NCBI GenBank assembly: GCA_040954445.1
Contig: CP144362.1
Location: 372,001-436,000, forward strand
Source of the DNA: Burkholderia sp.
GTDB lineage: Bacteria; Pseudomonadota; Gammaproteobacteria; Burkholderiales; Burkholderiaceae
Length of the DNA: 64,000 nucleotides
Direction of reading: 5' to 3'
The position numbers and the translations under genes were made by a program. The stretch's first letter is position 1. Each line of letters starts with the position of its first letter. This document shows positions 19,212 through 28,645 of this stretch, in pieces. The notes under the pieces were generated by a model that ran no database searches, was not told where the DNA came from, and was given only the letters and a program-made list of their open reading frames with translations.

Positions 19212-19276
19212 TGCGTTGTTGTATAAATCGAGCGCGATGCCATTGCGGTCGCGCGCTCGATTTATAGAACAACGCC
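19212..19276. repeat. IS scar: two terminal repeats with little between
   Basis: Two inverted IS ends (GCGTTGTTGTATAAATCGAG and its complement ending AACAACGCC) enclose only about 20 bases. It is a collapsed copy lying between shc and hpnD. Confidence 0.7.
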
Positions 19277-21301
19277 CCGCCGCGCCTCTGCCGCCGGTGA
19301 GGCGCTCGTCGCCACGTGCGCCTGCGACAGGCATCGGTAACGCGCCAGGGCCCACAGCGGGAAGTAGGCGGTATAACCATGGTACTTAAGGTAGTAGATA
19401 CGCGGGAAGCCCGGCGCATTGTGCGAGCGGTGCCACCAGAAACCATCGGCCTGCTGTACCGACAGCAAATAGCGAATTCCGCGCTGCACCGATTCCGATT
19501 GCCATTCGCCAAAAGCCATCTGCGCCAGCAGTGCCCAGGCCGTGAAATTGGAGGCGCTTTCTCCGCCGTTGGTGCCGGCTAGCGACGGATCTACATAGCT
19601 GTCGTTGGTCTCGCCCCAGCCGCCGTCGGCGTTCTGGCGCGCACACAGCCAGTCGATCGCACGTGCGATGTAGGGCTGCGAGCAATGCTCTCCAGCCAGC
19701 GCGAGCCCCGCCAGCACGCTCCAGGTGCCGTAGATGTAGTTGGTGCCCCAGCGGCCCCACCAGCTGCCGTCCTCGCGCTGGGTGCGCTTCACGTACTCGA
19801 TCGCGCGCGCCAACGCAGACCGGTCCTCGGCGCGGCCAGTCACGCCGAAGCACAGCAGCACACGGCCTGAGACGTCCTCGGTGGGGGGATCGAGCAGCGC
19901 GCCATGATCGGCGAAGGGAATCAGGTTCAGATAGAGGCGATCGCAATCGGCGTCGAAGGCGCCGAAACCGCCGTTGCGCGATTGCAGCCCGCGGATCCAG
20001 TCGAGCCCCCGCGAGACCACCTCAGTATAGGGATCGGTGCCGGTCAGGCGCGCCATCGCGCAACCGCGCTGATGCAGCATCGCGGCCACCACGGCGCTGT
20101 CGTCGACGTCAGGGTAATAGGGGTTCTCATACTGGAAGGCCCAGCCACCCGCGGGCGTCTCGGTCGGCGCGTTCTCGATCCAGTCGCCCTTGAGCTCAGT
20201 CACCTGCTTGCCGGCCAGCCAGTCGCAGGCGCGCGTGATACCGACCTGCAGCTGCGCCGCGGAGACGGTCGGCTGCTCGCGCGTGTCGGGTACCGCGCGC
20301 GCCTGCTCGAGCGCCATGGTGGCCCAGGCTGTGTCCCAGACCGGAGACAGGCAGGGCTGGCAGTACATGCTACCGTCTGGACGCTCGACCAGCAGCTTCT
20401 CCAGCGCGTCCTCACAGGCACGCCGCAGCGGGTGATCCTCGGCGTAGCCGAGTACCTCCATCATCTGGTAGCTGTAGACGATCGGCGGGAAAATCCCGCC
20501 CATGCCGTCTTCGCCGTTCATGCGCTCGGCACACCAGGATTCGGCATGGCGGATCGCGCGTCGGCGCAGCGCCTTCGGGATCAGTGCATCGAGCGAGCAC
20601 AACGTGCGGTCGATGTAGAGGAACAGGTTGCGTATGAAACCGCCACGCGCGAAATAGTTGCGTTCCTCCTCGGGAGCGGTGACGAACAGCTCGCGGATCG
20701 AAATCCCGCGCGGGTTCTTCGCGCGCGCCTTTAGCGAGCAGAGCACCAGGAGCGGTACCATGGTCGTGCGCGCCCAGTAAGCAACCTTGTATATCGAGAT
20801 CGGAACCCACTTCGGAAATAGCACGAACTCGATCGGCATAAAGGGCGTGGCGCGCCACGGCACCTGGCCAAAGGTGACCAGCAGAATGCGTGTGAACACA
20901 TTGCACCTGGCAGCGCCGCCCAGGTGAAGGATGGTCTCCCGCGCGCGCGCCATGTGCGGCGCGTCCTCGCTGTCGCCGGCCGCCTTCAGCGCGAAATAGG
21001 CCTTTACGCTGGCCGACACGTCAGGTGCGCCGTCCACGTACAAGTCCCAGCCGCCATGTGCGGCTAGCCGCTGGATCTCGCGCAAATAGCGCGCCATACG
21101 GGCCTGGCGTACATCGTCAATCTTCCCGATGAAATGCATCATCAGGATGTATTCGGCGGTGATCGTCGCGTCAGATTCAAGCTCGAAGCGCCAGCTACCG
21201 TCAGCATTCTGGCGCTGCGCTAGGGCATCCCGACCGCGCAAAATGGCGGCATCGAGCTTCGATGGAAGGGAAAGATCTGAATTTTTCATCGGTACAATCA
21301 T
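19262..21301 (-). CDS. shc: Squalene-hopene cyclase
   Basis: The 679-aa protein cyclises squalene to hopene at the membrane. The proton-donating DxDD motif is DVDD at residues 398-401, and several QW repeats are visible (QNADGSWRFEL, QSRNGGFGAFDA, QREDGSWWGRWG, QNADGGWGE). Length is in the family range. The last codons (RRGVVL then TAA) are read from the IS scar at 19212-19276, so the original stop was replaced, but no core domain is lost. An IS remnant at 21331 lies 30 bases before the start, so the native promoter is probably gone or altered. With hpnD and hpnA it suggests hopanoid synthesis is retained. Confidence 0.93.
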   Translation of the reverse strand: MIVPMKNSDLSLPSKLDAAILRGRDALAQRQNADGSWRFELESDATITAEYILMMHFIGKIDDVRQARMARYLREIQRLAAHGGWDLYVDGAPDVSASVKAYFALKAAGDSEDAPHMARARETILHLGGAARCNVFTRILLVTFGQVPWRATPFMPIEFVLFPKWVPISIYKVAYWARTTMVPLLVLCSLKARAKNPRGISIRELFVTAPEEERNYFARGGFIRNLFLYIDRTLCSLDALIPKALRRRAIRHAESWCAERMNGEDGMGGIFPPIVYSYQMMEVLGYAEDHPLRRACEDALEKLLVERPDGSMYCQPCLSPVWDTAWATMALEQARAVPDTREQPTVSAAQLQVGITRACDWLAGKQVTELKGDWIENAPTETPAGGWAFQYENPYYPDVDDSAVVAAMLHQRGCAMARLTGTDPYTEVVSRGLDWIRGLQSRNGGFGAFDADCDRLYLNLIPFADHGALLDPPTEDVSGRVLLCFGVTGRAEDRSALARAIEYVKRTQREDGSWWGRWGTNYIYGTWSVLAGLALAGEHCSQPYIARAIDWLCARQNADGGWGETNDSYVDPSLAGTNGGESASNFTAWALLAQMAFGEWQSESVQRGIRYLLSVQQADGFWWHRSHNAPGFPRIYYLKYHGYTAYFPLWALARYRCLSQAHVATSASPAAEARRGVVL

Positions 21302-21330
21302 ACCATCCGGTCGGATTGTTTGGCTTGGGA

Positions 21331-21371
21331 AAGCATTGTTGCATAAAGCGAGCGTGAGGACGCAACAACGC
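21331..21371. repeat. IS scar upstream of shc and ptsI
   Basis: About 40 bases resemble two joined IS ends (CATTGTTGCATAAAGCGAGC, then GCAACAACGCC). The scar lies in the divergent region between shc (minus) and ptsI (plus). Confidence 0.6.
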
Positions 21372-21485
21372 CTCTCTAAACAACCGGATCGGCTCCACGT
21401 GCTGTCACTTGGAGTTCGCTGAATTTATAATCGAGACTCGGGCTCATAGGCGCAGCGCTGTGGCGAGCTGCGCATGATTGGACTG

Positions 21486-21493
21486 AAAGGAGG
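21486..21493 (+). promoter_or_regulatory. Strong ribosome binding site of ptsI
   Basis: AAAGGAGG lies 5 bases before the GTG at 21499 and decides that start over the GTG at 21493. Confidence 0.7.
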
Positions 21494-21498
21494 TGCTC

Positions 21499-23262
21499 GT
21501 GTCCTTCACGCTGCAAGGAATTCCCGTTTCGAGAGGTATTTCGATCGGTCGCGCGTACCTGATCGCGCCGGCGGCGCTTGACGTTGCCCATTATCTCGTC
21601 GAAGCGCAGCAGCTCGAGGCCGAGATCGAGCGCCTGCGCGCCGCGTTGCTGGCCGTGCGCGGCGAGCTCGACGTGCTGCGCTCCGATCTCACGGAGGATA
21701 CGCCGAGCGAGGTAGCGGCCTTCATCGACGTACATTCGATGATCCTCAACGACGCGTTGCTAGTGCAGGAAACCATCGACCTGATCCGGGTGCGTCGCTA
21801 CAACGCCGAGTGGGCGCTGACCAAGCAGCTTGACGTGATCAGCGGCCACTTCGACGACATCGAAGACGAGTACCTGCGCGAACGCAAGGCCGACATTGAG
21901 CAGGTGGTCGAGCGCGTGCTGAAGGCGCTGGCCGGCGAGCCCTCAGCCTCACAGGCTCTAGGCGGCGCGACCGGCGGCAAGGACGAGATGATCGTGGTCG
22001 CGCACGACATCGCGCCGACCGACATGATACAGTTTAAAAACCAGGCTTTCCACGCCTTCGTCACCAACCTGGGCGGGCACACCTCGCATACCGCAATCGT
22101 CGCGCGCAGCCTCGGCATCCCGGCCTTGGTCGGAGTGCAGCACGCCAGCGCGCTAATCCGCCAGAATGACCTGATCATCGTCGATGGCGAACGGGGCATC
22201 GTGATCGTCGATCCAGCCCCAATTGTGCTCGAGGAATACTCCTACCGGCAGTCGGAGATGGCACTCGAGCAGCACAAGCTGCAGCGCCTCAAGTTCTCAC
22301 CAACCCAGACTTTGTGCGGCACCCAGATCGACCTGATGGCCAATATCGAGCTGCCTGACGATACCAAGACAGCGGTAGAGGCTGGCGCGGTGGGCGTCGG
22401 CCTATTCCGCACCGAGTTCCTTTTCATGAACGACGCGAACGCGCTCGCCGAGGAGGAGGAGCAGTTCCGCGCCTACCGGCGTACGGTCGAAATGATGAAC
22501 GGCAAGTCGGTGACGATCCGCACCATCGACGTAGGTGCCGACAAGCCGCGCGAGGAAGGCTACGAGACCGCGCCGAACCCGGCGCTAGGCCTGCGCGCGA
22601 TCCGCTGGAGCCTATCCGCACCGCAGATGTTCCTGACCCAGGTGCGCGCGATCCTACGTGCCTCGTCGGTGGGCCCGGTCAAGATCCTGGTGCCCATGCT
22701 CGCGCACGCGCAGGAGATCGACCAAACCCTTAATCTGATCCGCGAGGCTAAGCGCCAGCTCGACGATGCGGGCCTGGCCTACGATCCGAACGTGCGCGTG
22801 GGCGCGATGATCGAGATCCCGGCTGCCGCGATTGCGCTGCCCCTGTTCCTCAAACGAGTCGACTTCCTCTCGATCGGCACCAATGACCTGATCCAGTACA
22901 CGCTGGCGATCGACCGCGCCGATAATACCGTGGCGCATCTCTACGATCCACTGCATCCAGCCGTGCTGCATCTGATCTCCGGCACGCTGCGCGCGGCGAA
23001 ACGTGCCGGCGTGCCGGTATCGGTATGCGGGGAGATGGCGGGCGATCCGGCGATGACGCGGCTGCTGCTCGGCATGGGGCTTACTGAATTCTCGATGCAC
23101 CCGAGCCAGCTGCTGGTGGTCAAGCAGGAGATCCTGCGCGCACACCTGAAGGCGATCGAGAAGTCAACTGCTGACGTGCTTGCCTCCTACGAGCCCGAGG
23201 ACGTTCAGCTCGCGCTCAAGCAACTCGCGGCAGCAAAGCCGAAGGCGGACCTGGCGGCTTAA
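21499..23262 (+). CDS. ptsI: PTS enzyme I (phosphoenolpyruvate-protein phosphotransferase)
   Basis: The 587-aa enzyme moves phosphate from phosphoenolpyruvate to HPr. The phosphorylated His is His197 in GGHTSHTAIVAR, and the PEP-binding barrel follows, with VGVGLFRTEFLFM, the RTIDVGADK segment and catalytic Cys510 (VSVCGEMAGD). The start GTG at 21499 is set by a strong ribosome site. ptsH, the usual upstream neighbour, is not in the window; the 120 bases before the gene hold an IS scar and nothing recognisable. The gene is full length and open. Confidence 0.93.
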   Translation: MSFTLQGIPVSRGISIGRAYLIAPAALDVAHYLVEAQQLEAEIERLRAALLAVRGELDVLRSDLTEDTPSEVAAFIDVHSMILNDALLVQETIDLIRVRRYNAEWALTKQLDVISGHFDDIEDEYLRERKADIEQVVERVLKALAGEPSASQALGGATGGKDEMIVVAHDIAPTDMIQFKNQAFHAFVTNLGGHTSHTAIVARSLGIPALVGVQHASALIRQNDLIIVDGERGIVIVDPAPIVLEEYSYRQSEMALEQHKLQRLKFSPTQTLCGTQIDLMANIELPDDTKTAVEAGAVGVGLFRTEFLFMNDANALAEEEEQFRAYRRTVEMMNGKSVTIRTIDVGADKPREEGYETAPNPALGLRAIRWSLSAPQMFLTQVRAILRASSVGPVKILVPMLAHAQEIDQTLNLIREAKRQLDDAGLAYDPNVRVGAMIEIPAAAIALPLFLKRVDFLSIGTNDLIQYTLAIDRADNTVAHLYDPLHPAVLHLISGTLRAAKRAGVPVSVCGEMAGDPAMTRLLLGMGLTEFSMHPSQLLVVKQEILRAHLKAIEKSTADVLASYEPEDVQLALKQLAAAKPKADLAA

Positions 23263-23376
23263 ACGGTTAGCGGTCACAGTAAATTTGCCCCTTGGCGGGT
23301 GCCGCCGACCGATCGACTAACGATCAGGTCGCCGGTTTTCGAACGGGCTCGCCGGGTTTCTATGGCAGTAATGCTT

Positions 23377-23422
23377 GGCGTTATTGCATAAATCGAGTGT
23401 GAGGATGCAATGGCATCGGCGG
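23377..23422 (+). repeat. Solo IS end between ptsI and the polyketide cluster
   Basis: GGCGTTATTGCATAAATCGA and about 25 following bases match the transposase-stop end of the element. This is the last IS trace before the SDR gene. The rest of 23263-23485 shows no gene. Confidence 0.65.
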
Positions 23423-23485
23423 CTAGCTGGTCTGGCACGCTGCCGTCGCCGCTCGATGGTTTTCGATCCACGCTGTCCCGTCGGC

Positions 23486-24307
23486 TCAAGCCGGCGCGTC
23501 CTCCGCTGCGGTCCCCGCCTTGGCGATCTGCTTGCGTGCTATGCCCAGGTACCAGCGATAAGGCAGCCAGCGTTTGAGCCGCCACGCGATGCGCGTGGCC
23601 GGATGTGTGAGGATGTGTGTGTCGCCCCGCGCCAGGCCGGCGTGGATCAGTTCGGCCACCTCCTGTGATCCGAGCCTGGCCTGCTCCACCAGGTTGTGCG
23701 TGCGCTGCCGGAGCTGCGCATTGCTGGCGCGCATATTTCTGGCTAGGTCGGTACGGAAATAGGCAGGACAGGCCACGCTGACCTGGATGCCGCTGTCGTG
23801 CAGCTCGAGCTGCAGCGTTTCGGACAGGGCGATCACTGCAGCCTTAGTGGCGTTGTAGCCGCCGGACTTCGGCATGTAGAGTAGGCCCGCGATCGATGCG
23901 ACGTTCAGCAGCTTGCCGCCGCCCTGCGCCTGCAGCAAAGGGATGAAGGCTTTGCAGCCGCGCACCACGCCGAGCAGGTTGATGTCCACCGCCCATTGCC
24001 AGTCTTCCAGCGAGGATTCAGTGATGCCGCCGATCTGCGCCACGCCGGCGTTGTTGATCACAATATCCACGCCGCCCCATTGCGTGCGTAACCAGTTCGC
24101 TGCCTCGTGAAGCTGCGGCTCTCGGGTCACGTCGCAATGCAGGTAATGGGCGGTGGCTCCTTCAGCCAGTAAAGCCTCCACGACCTGCCGCCCCGCTGCG
24201 TCGTCGACATCGCCGATGCACACACTCGCACCGTCGCGTGCGTAGCGTTGCGCCAGTGCACGGCCCAGGCCACAAGCGCCACCGGTGATAAACATTCTGG
24301 TGCTCAT
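23486..24307 (-). CDS. Short-chain dehydrogenase/reductase
   Basis: This 273-aa classical SDR has the cofactor motif TGGACGLG (8-15), NNAG (85-88), catalytic Ser138 (NVASIAG) and Tyr151-x-x-x-Lys155 (YNATK). The acidic residue after beta strand 2 (GDVDD) favours NAD over NADP. It is the last gene of the minus-strand set that follows the giant PKS, 41 bases after the 244-aa protein, so it is probably a tailoring oxidoreductase acting on a hydroxyl or ketone of the polyketide. Substrate is unknown. Confidence 0.85.
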   Translation of the reverse strand: MSTRMFITGGACGLGRALAQRYARDGASVCIGDVDDAAGRQVVEALLAEGATAHYLHCDVTREPQLHEAANWLRTQWGGVDIVINNAGVAQIGGITESSLEDWQWAVDINLLGVVRGCKAFIPLLQAQGGGKLLNVASIAGLLYMPKSGGYNATKAAVIALSETLQLELHDSGIQVSVACPAYFRTDLARNMRASNAQLRQRTHNLVEQARLGSQEVAELIHAGLARGDTHILTHPATRIAWRLKRWLPYRWYLGIARKQIAKAGTAAEDAPA

Positions 24308-24348
24308 ACGGATTGCCTCTCGTCTCGTTTCGATAGATGGAAAGCGGT

Positions 24349-25083
24349 TTAGTCTTTCTCGGCCTGCACCGTCTCGTCCATCTCGACTTGGTTTGGGCGA
24401 TAAAATGCCAGCGAGCTGCGAGACGACGGTTTCAGGGCAAATTGATCCAGACAGACAAGCACACCCGGCTCGATGCCGAGGTCGGCAAAGAACGGATGCG
24501 CGTGAACACGCAGCTCCATAGCATTCGTCATCGGTCGGCTCAGGCCTTTTCCGCTGAAAATGTAGTTGGCGCGATGAATGCCGCGCTCGGCATCGTACAT
24601 CACGTCCTGGCCGATGCGTCGGAACTCGTCGTATTCCAGGTCAAGATCGAGCTGGCGGCAACCGAGGATCGGGCCATCGGCATCACACACGCTAGCCGTC
24701 AGGGTCGCGGGATTGATCTCGAACGCCAACGCGACCGGGTCGATCACGCGGTAGCCGGTATTCTGGCACAGGTCGACATAACCGCGGGCCGTAGAGGCTA
24801 CTTTGAGCACGTGGATTGCAACACTGGCTTGCGGCAGGTCGGCCTCGAATTCGCTGTTGTCGAGTTCGACCAGTACGCCGATGTCGATCTCGTGGTTCGC
24901 GGGCAGGTCTACCTGCTCCCCGCCGGCTAGGAAATGAACCACGTTCAGCGTCAGGATCGCGGCACCGGACGCTGCCAGGAGCGGCCTAACACTGGCGGGT
25001 AGTAAGGGTTGGATCGAGGCCGCCGGCGTCTCGATCAGGAAGAACGTCCCCCAGTCCAGATAGATGGTGGATCGATAAGCCAT
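24349..25083 (-). CDS. Unassigned protein, possibly acetoacetate-decarboxylase-like fold
   Basis: The 244-aa soluble protein has no signal peptide or membrane segment. The ATG at 25083 follows GGAG with a 5-base gap; the open frame before it lacks support. The pattern (an early strand YRSTIYLDWGTFFLIETPA, a middle segment EIDIGVLVEL, a late HPFFADLGIEPGVLVCLDQF) suggests a beta-barrel related to acetoacetate decarboxylase, but I cannot place the catalytic lysine, so this is a weak guess. It lies between the P450 and the SDR with gaps of 62 and 41 bases, which supports co-transcription and a role in tailoring. Alternative: a family of unknown function specific to polyketide clusters. Confidence 0.45.
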   Translation of the reverse strand: MAYRSTIYLDWGTFFLIETPAASIQPLLPASVRPLLAASGAAILTLNVVHFLAGGEQVDLPANHEIDIGVLVELDNSEFEADLPQASVAIHVLKVASTARGYVDLCQNTGYRVIDPVALAFEINPATLTASVCDADGPILGCRQLDLDLEYDEFRRIGQDVMYDAERGIHRANYIFSGKGLSRPMTNAMELRVHAHPFFADLGIEPGVLVCLDQFALKPSSRSSLAFYRPNQVEMDETVQAEKD

Positions 25084-25145
25084 GGTTGCTCCAGAGCAGA
25101 ATATGGTTCGTGGATGGCGATGCACGTAGGCGAGAATCCCGCACG

Positions 25146-26330
25146 TCAGACCACCGTGTGGCGCAGCATCAGGTGTGTACGGTAACGCAGCAGGCCGTGC
25201 TGACTGGGCGGTGCCGTCGCGTCGTCCAGTGTCAGGTGAGGCAGCCAGGGCCTCACGCCATCGAGAAAGCCGGTCAGTTGAGCCTTAGCCAGGGCGGCAC
25301 CAGCGCAGGCATGCGGCCCCGAGCCGAACGCCAGTGCGCGCTGCTTTGGCCGATCGAAATTAAGTTGATCCGCGTGTTCATAGATCGTTTCGTCGCGATT
25401 GCCCGAGCCGTTGACCAGGGCCACAAATTCGCCCTTGGCGATGCGGTGTTCGCCGAGCGTCACATCCTCCAGCGCCAACCGGAACGCCACCTGGGCCGGG
25501 CTATCATAGCGAATCAACTCTTCCGCCGCGCGCAGCGACAAACCAGCATCTCTCGCTAGCCGGTCACGCAAGGCGGGCACCGAGACCAGCGTCGCGAGCC
25601 CGTTGCCCAACAGGGCGACGCTGCTGTCATAGCCGGTCACCAGTACTAGCAGCAGATCGCCCAGCAGGTTTTCACGCGTGTCGTCGGAAACTGCATCGAA
25701 CAACGGCTTGCCTACGAGTTGCGCACGCAACCATCCCCTCGCCCAGACGAATTCATCGGCGACCAGACTGAGGCCTTCTTCGCTGAACACCGAGGCCGAG
25801 AGCCAAGCGCCAAAGTTGCGCGTGCGTAGGAAGAAGTCCTGCAGACCCACCTCCTCGATCCCGATCAGCATCGCCAGCGCGCGCATCGGCAACTGGGCTG
25901 TTACTGCAGCGACGAAATCGTCGGCTTCGCCGGTCTGCCAGCGCTCCATCAGGACGCCGGCCTCGGCGGCAATCTCCACGCGGATCCACTCCATCGTGTC
26001 CGGATTGAACAGGCCGGCCAACACACGCCGCGCCTGTCGATGCGAGTCGCCATCGCGAAAATTGAGCAGCTCGAACAACCTACTCCCTTTCATTTTTTCC
26101 TGCAGGGCTGGTGACATGCTGGCCAAGCTTTGGCGGCCCACCGAGGTGAAGCGGCGGTCGGCAAAGGTCTTGACGATATCGTCGTGACGCGCGAGCAAGA
26201 TCACGCCGGATGAATCACGCACCACGCCGCCGAGCCGCCGCAGTTCGGTATAGCTTTGATAAACATCAGGTAGCGCATTGGTGAGTAGCTCGAACAGGAA
26301 AGGACTGGCATGCACTGGAATAGCGCTCAT
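25146..26330 (-). CDS. Cytochrome P450
   Basis: This 394-aa soluble bacterial P450 has a haem loop FGSGPHACAG with the cysteine ligand at residue 342, and the ExxR motif in EELIRYD. The I-helix region reads LVTGYDSSV, so the usual oxygen-activating A/G-G-x-D/E-T is altered: Thr is replaced by Ser and the first small residue by Thr. The enzyme may still be an oxygenase or catalyse a non-standard reaction. ATG at 26330 follows GGAG by 7 bases. It is the first gene after the decayed IS at 26422-27572. It probably hydroxylates, epoxidises or further oxidises the polyketide; redox partners are not encoded here. Confidence 0.92.
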   Translation of the reverse strand: MSAIPVHASPFLFELLTNALPDVYQSYTELRRLGGVVRDSSGVILLARHDDIVKTFADRRFTSVGRQSLASMSPALQEKMKGSRLFELLNFRDGDSHRQARRVLAGLFNPDTMEWIRVEIAAEAGVLMERWQTGEADDFVAAVTAQLPMRALAMLIGIEEVGLQDFFLRTRNFGAWLSASVFSEEGLSLVADEFVWARGWLRAQLVGKPLFDAVSDDTRENLLGDLLLVLVTGYDSSVALLGNGLATLVSVPALRDRLARDAGLSLRAAEELIRYDSPAQVAFRLALEDVTLGEHRIAKGEFVALVNGSGNRDETIYEHADQLNFDRPKQRALAFGSGPHACAGAALAKAQLTGFLDGVRPWLPHLTLDDATAPPSQHGLLRYRTHLMLRHTVV

Positions 26331-26421
26331 TGGCTTCTCCTTTTGATTGCCGATGGGGGAATATGTTGTGTGGGTGTGTCACGGGACGGGGTAATGAGGC
26401 TATTGGATGGGCGGCGTAAAA

Positions 26422-27572
26422 GGCGTTGTTGCATAAATCGAGCGTGAAGACGCCATGGCATCTACGGACATAATTTCAGGCGATACGAACGGATTATGGA
26501 AGAGCGAGGTCCGCCATGCGGTTGATTACGCCGACGCGAACGGTGACCTTGGGCGCCTGCGAGGCGATGTGACGCGCCCCAGAAACAGTTGCCGGTGAGC
26601 GTCTTGAACCGCCGATACACCACATTTTCGGCAAGCGATCCGCCGGTGGTAGCCACTGTCTTGCTTCTATTCTCGACGACCGTCACGGGCAATTGCATCA
26701 ACCGCGCCATTACGCCACGCCGCACCAGGCGTATCCGCTGGCCAATGAGCGGCACCCTCGCGTGGCGGAATCGAAGGAACAGCACCGCGTGCAGCAATGG
26801 CCGCATGGTATAGCTTGGTGTCGTAGGCACCGTCGCCACCGATGACATCGATCTGTTCGTCGCGAGGAATCTGGTCGAGCAACTTGGCTAGAGCGTCACC
26901 GTCATCGACATTCTGATGCGTCATGAGCGCGCGGCATACACTTGACCGATATTCGCGTTGAGCGCAAGATGGACCTTACGCCACGTGCGCCGCTTTGAGT
27001 AGCTATGCTGCTGTGTGGCGCGCGCACCCATTCACCTTTTCGCTATAGACCTACACTACAGACCGGTGCTATCGACCACCGGGTGGATCGATTCGCTGTC
27101 TCGAAAGATCGGCAGTTCGACAGCAAGCGTTTTTGCTCGGCGACAGAGCGTGGTGTAATTCGGCACCGGCTAGCTCTGGAAAGCTAGATCGCGCAGAATT
27201 TTGGAGAAACTTTCAGGGCGCGCAGCGTCAATCGATAGACGGTCTCTTCACGCCCAAGTACTGCCTGAATCAGGCGTATCGCCGTACAGACGCGGGCGAC
27301 CAAGCGTGGGTAGCTGTCGGGCATTCTGGCAGGGACGGCTTCATCGATCCATATCGCCACGTTCCCTCGGTTGATTAAGCCCGCGTTATAAGGCTACCCA
27401 GTTCCTGACACGGTAGCGTGCCTTCGGCTCACATGTCTTGCGTATGTCCCTGCGCATCTGCGTGGAAAAGGCGAGCATTTACGCCGAAATCTGATTTGAT
27501 AACAAGAGGGGGCGCGCCCAGCACGTTGCGTGTAAACATCACCGAATCTCACCAGATTTATGTAACAGCACC
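26422..27572 (-). mobile_element. Decayed IS903-like copy inside the polyketide cluster
   Basis: The left end is GGCGTTGTTGCATAAATCGA at 26422; a degraded right end (ATTTATGTAACAGCACC) finishes at 27572, adjoining the acyl hydrolase stop codon. The minus-strand transposase is broken by many indels and is among the most diverged here. It separates the acyl hydrolase from the P450, so the tailoring genes may now need their own promoter. About 90 bases between it and the P450 show no clear promoter. Confidence 0.72.
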
Positions 27573-28586
27573 CTAAACTGCGAATCGCTGCATCAGCGAT
27601 TTATATTCATTGAGATCCCTGCCGAACTGGTTGATGCAGTGGCTGTAGCTCACCCCGTCGATGCGGGCATATTTTATGAAAGTGGCCAGCGTACCAGTGG
27701 CGCTCAGGTCTACCATGAATGGCACTGGAATTTCGGCTGCAAGCCGGCGGGCTGTCTGCTCGAAATGCACGCTGTCGCGAACCACCCGCCAGCAGTAGGC
27801 GGTCGGATCCGCAAACTCGGCGGTGCCGATCGCGCGCCGTAACATGCAGGAATAGGCCGGCACCCTACCCGGCTTGATGCGCAGGTCGGCGGTTAGGCCC
27901 CGGATCCGCTGCTCGAGGGCGTCGATTCCGCTAGAATGGAACGCGAAGCGAATCGGTAGCAAGGTCGAGATGCGCTGTTCCTCGTCGAGACGTCGCTTGA
28001 TCGCCTCCATGGCTTCAGGTGCCCCCGCCACGCAGAAGCTGCCGCTGAAATTGACCACGGCCAGCTGCGATCCTGTATAGAGATCGGGGCGCTGCCAGAA
28101 TTGCTCGAGCTCGGCGAACACGCTGAGCATCCCACCCGCCGCGCCATGCTGCGCCAGCACCTGCGCCTGCCGGATCACCAGGCGCAGGCCGCCCTCCCAG
28201 CCCAGGCAGCCGGCCGCCACGAGGCCGATATATTCGCCGAGGCTATAGCCGAGCACGGCCTTCGGCTCGATTCCATCGGCCCGGATCGCCTCGCCCAGGC
28301 TGTGCCCGATGCTAAACAGGGCGGGATGCGTATACAAGATCTCGTCAAACGGCGTAGACGAGGTGTGCCCAGCCTCGTAGAGCACCTCGGTCAGGGAATA
28401 ACCCAGCTCCGCGCGGATTAGCGCATCGCAACCGTCCATCCGTTCGCGAAAAACGGGATGGGACCGATACAGCTCGCGTCCCATCTGGAAATACTGCGTT
28501 CCCTGGCCGCCAAACATGAAGACTGTGCCGCCGCGGGCCGGATTGCCCCTGGCCTGGACGGCGTCAGGTTGATACCCACTCGACAT
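27573..28586 (-). CDS. AT-like acyl hydrolase (PedC-type editing enzyme)
   Basis: The 337-aa protein has the acyltransferase fold: GGQGTQ at residues 26-31, nucleophile Ser115 in GYSLGEY (His of the usual GHSLGE is Tyr) and catalytic His in FAFHSS. The arginine that binds the carboxylate of malonyl in true ATs, Arg111 in the neighbouring AT of this cluster, is Gln140 here (LRLVIRQAQ). That loss fits the acyl hydrolases of trans-AT systems, which remove stalled acyl groups from ACPs. A second GHSLGE-like string at 94-99 is in the preceding helix and is not the active site. ATG at 28586 follows GGGAGAG, 59 bases after the MATE gene. An AT with another substrate is the alternative. Confidence 0.82.
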   Translation of the reverse strand: MSSGYQPDAVQARGNPARGGTVFMFGGQGTQYFQMGRELYRSHPVFRERMDGCDALIRAELGYSLTEVLYEAGHTSSTPFDEILYTHPALFSIGHSLGEAIRADGIEPKAVLGYSLGEYIGLVAAGCLGWEGGLRLVIRQAQVLAQHGAAGGMLSVFAELEQFWQRPDLYTGSQLAVVNFSGSFCVAGAPEAMEAIKRRLDEEQRISTLLPIRFAFHSSGIDALEQRIRGLTADLRIKPGRVPAYSCMLRRAIGTAEFADPTAYCWRVVRDSVHFEQTARRLAAEIPVPFMVDLSATGTLATFIKYARIDGVSYSHCINQFGRDLNEYKSLMQRFAV

Positions 28587-28645
28587 CGCATGCTCTCCCA
28601 GTCTATTGTCGGGGCGCGCCGATCCAGACGGGCACCCGCGTTTTC

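Noticed and set aside
19904..20734. A 276-codon plus-strand frame inside shc
   Set aside because: Antisense to a well-supported squalene-hopene cyclase; no recognisable domain.
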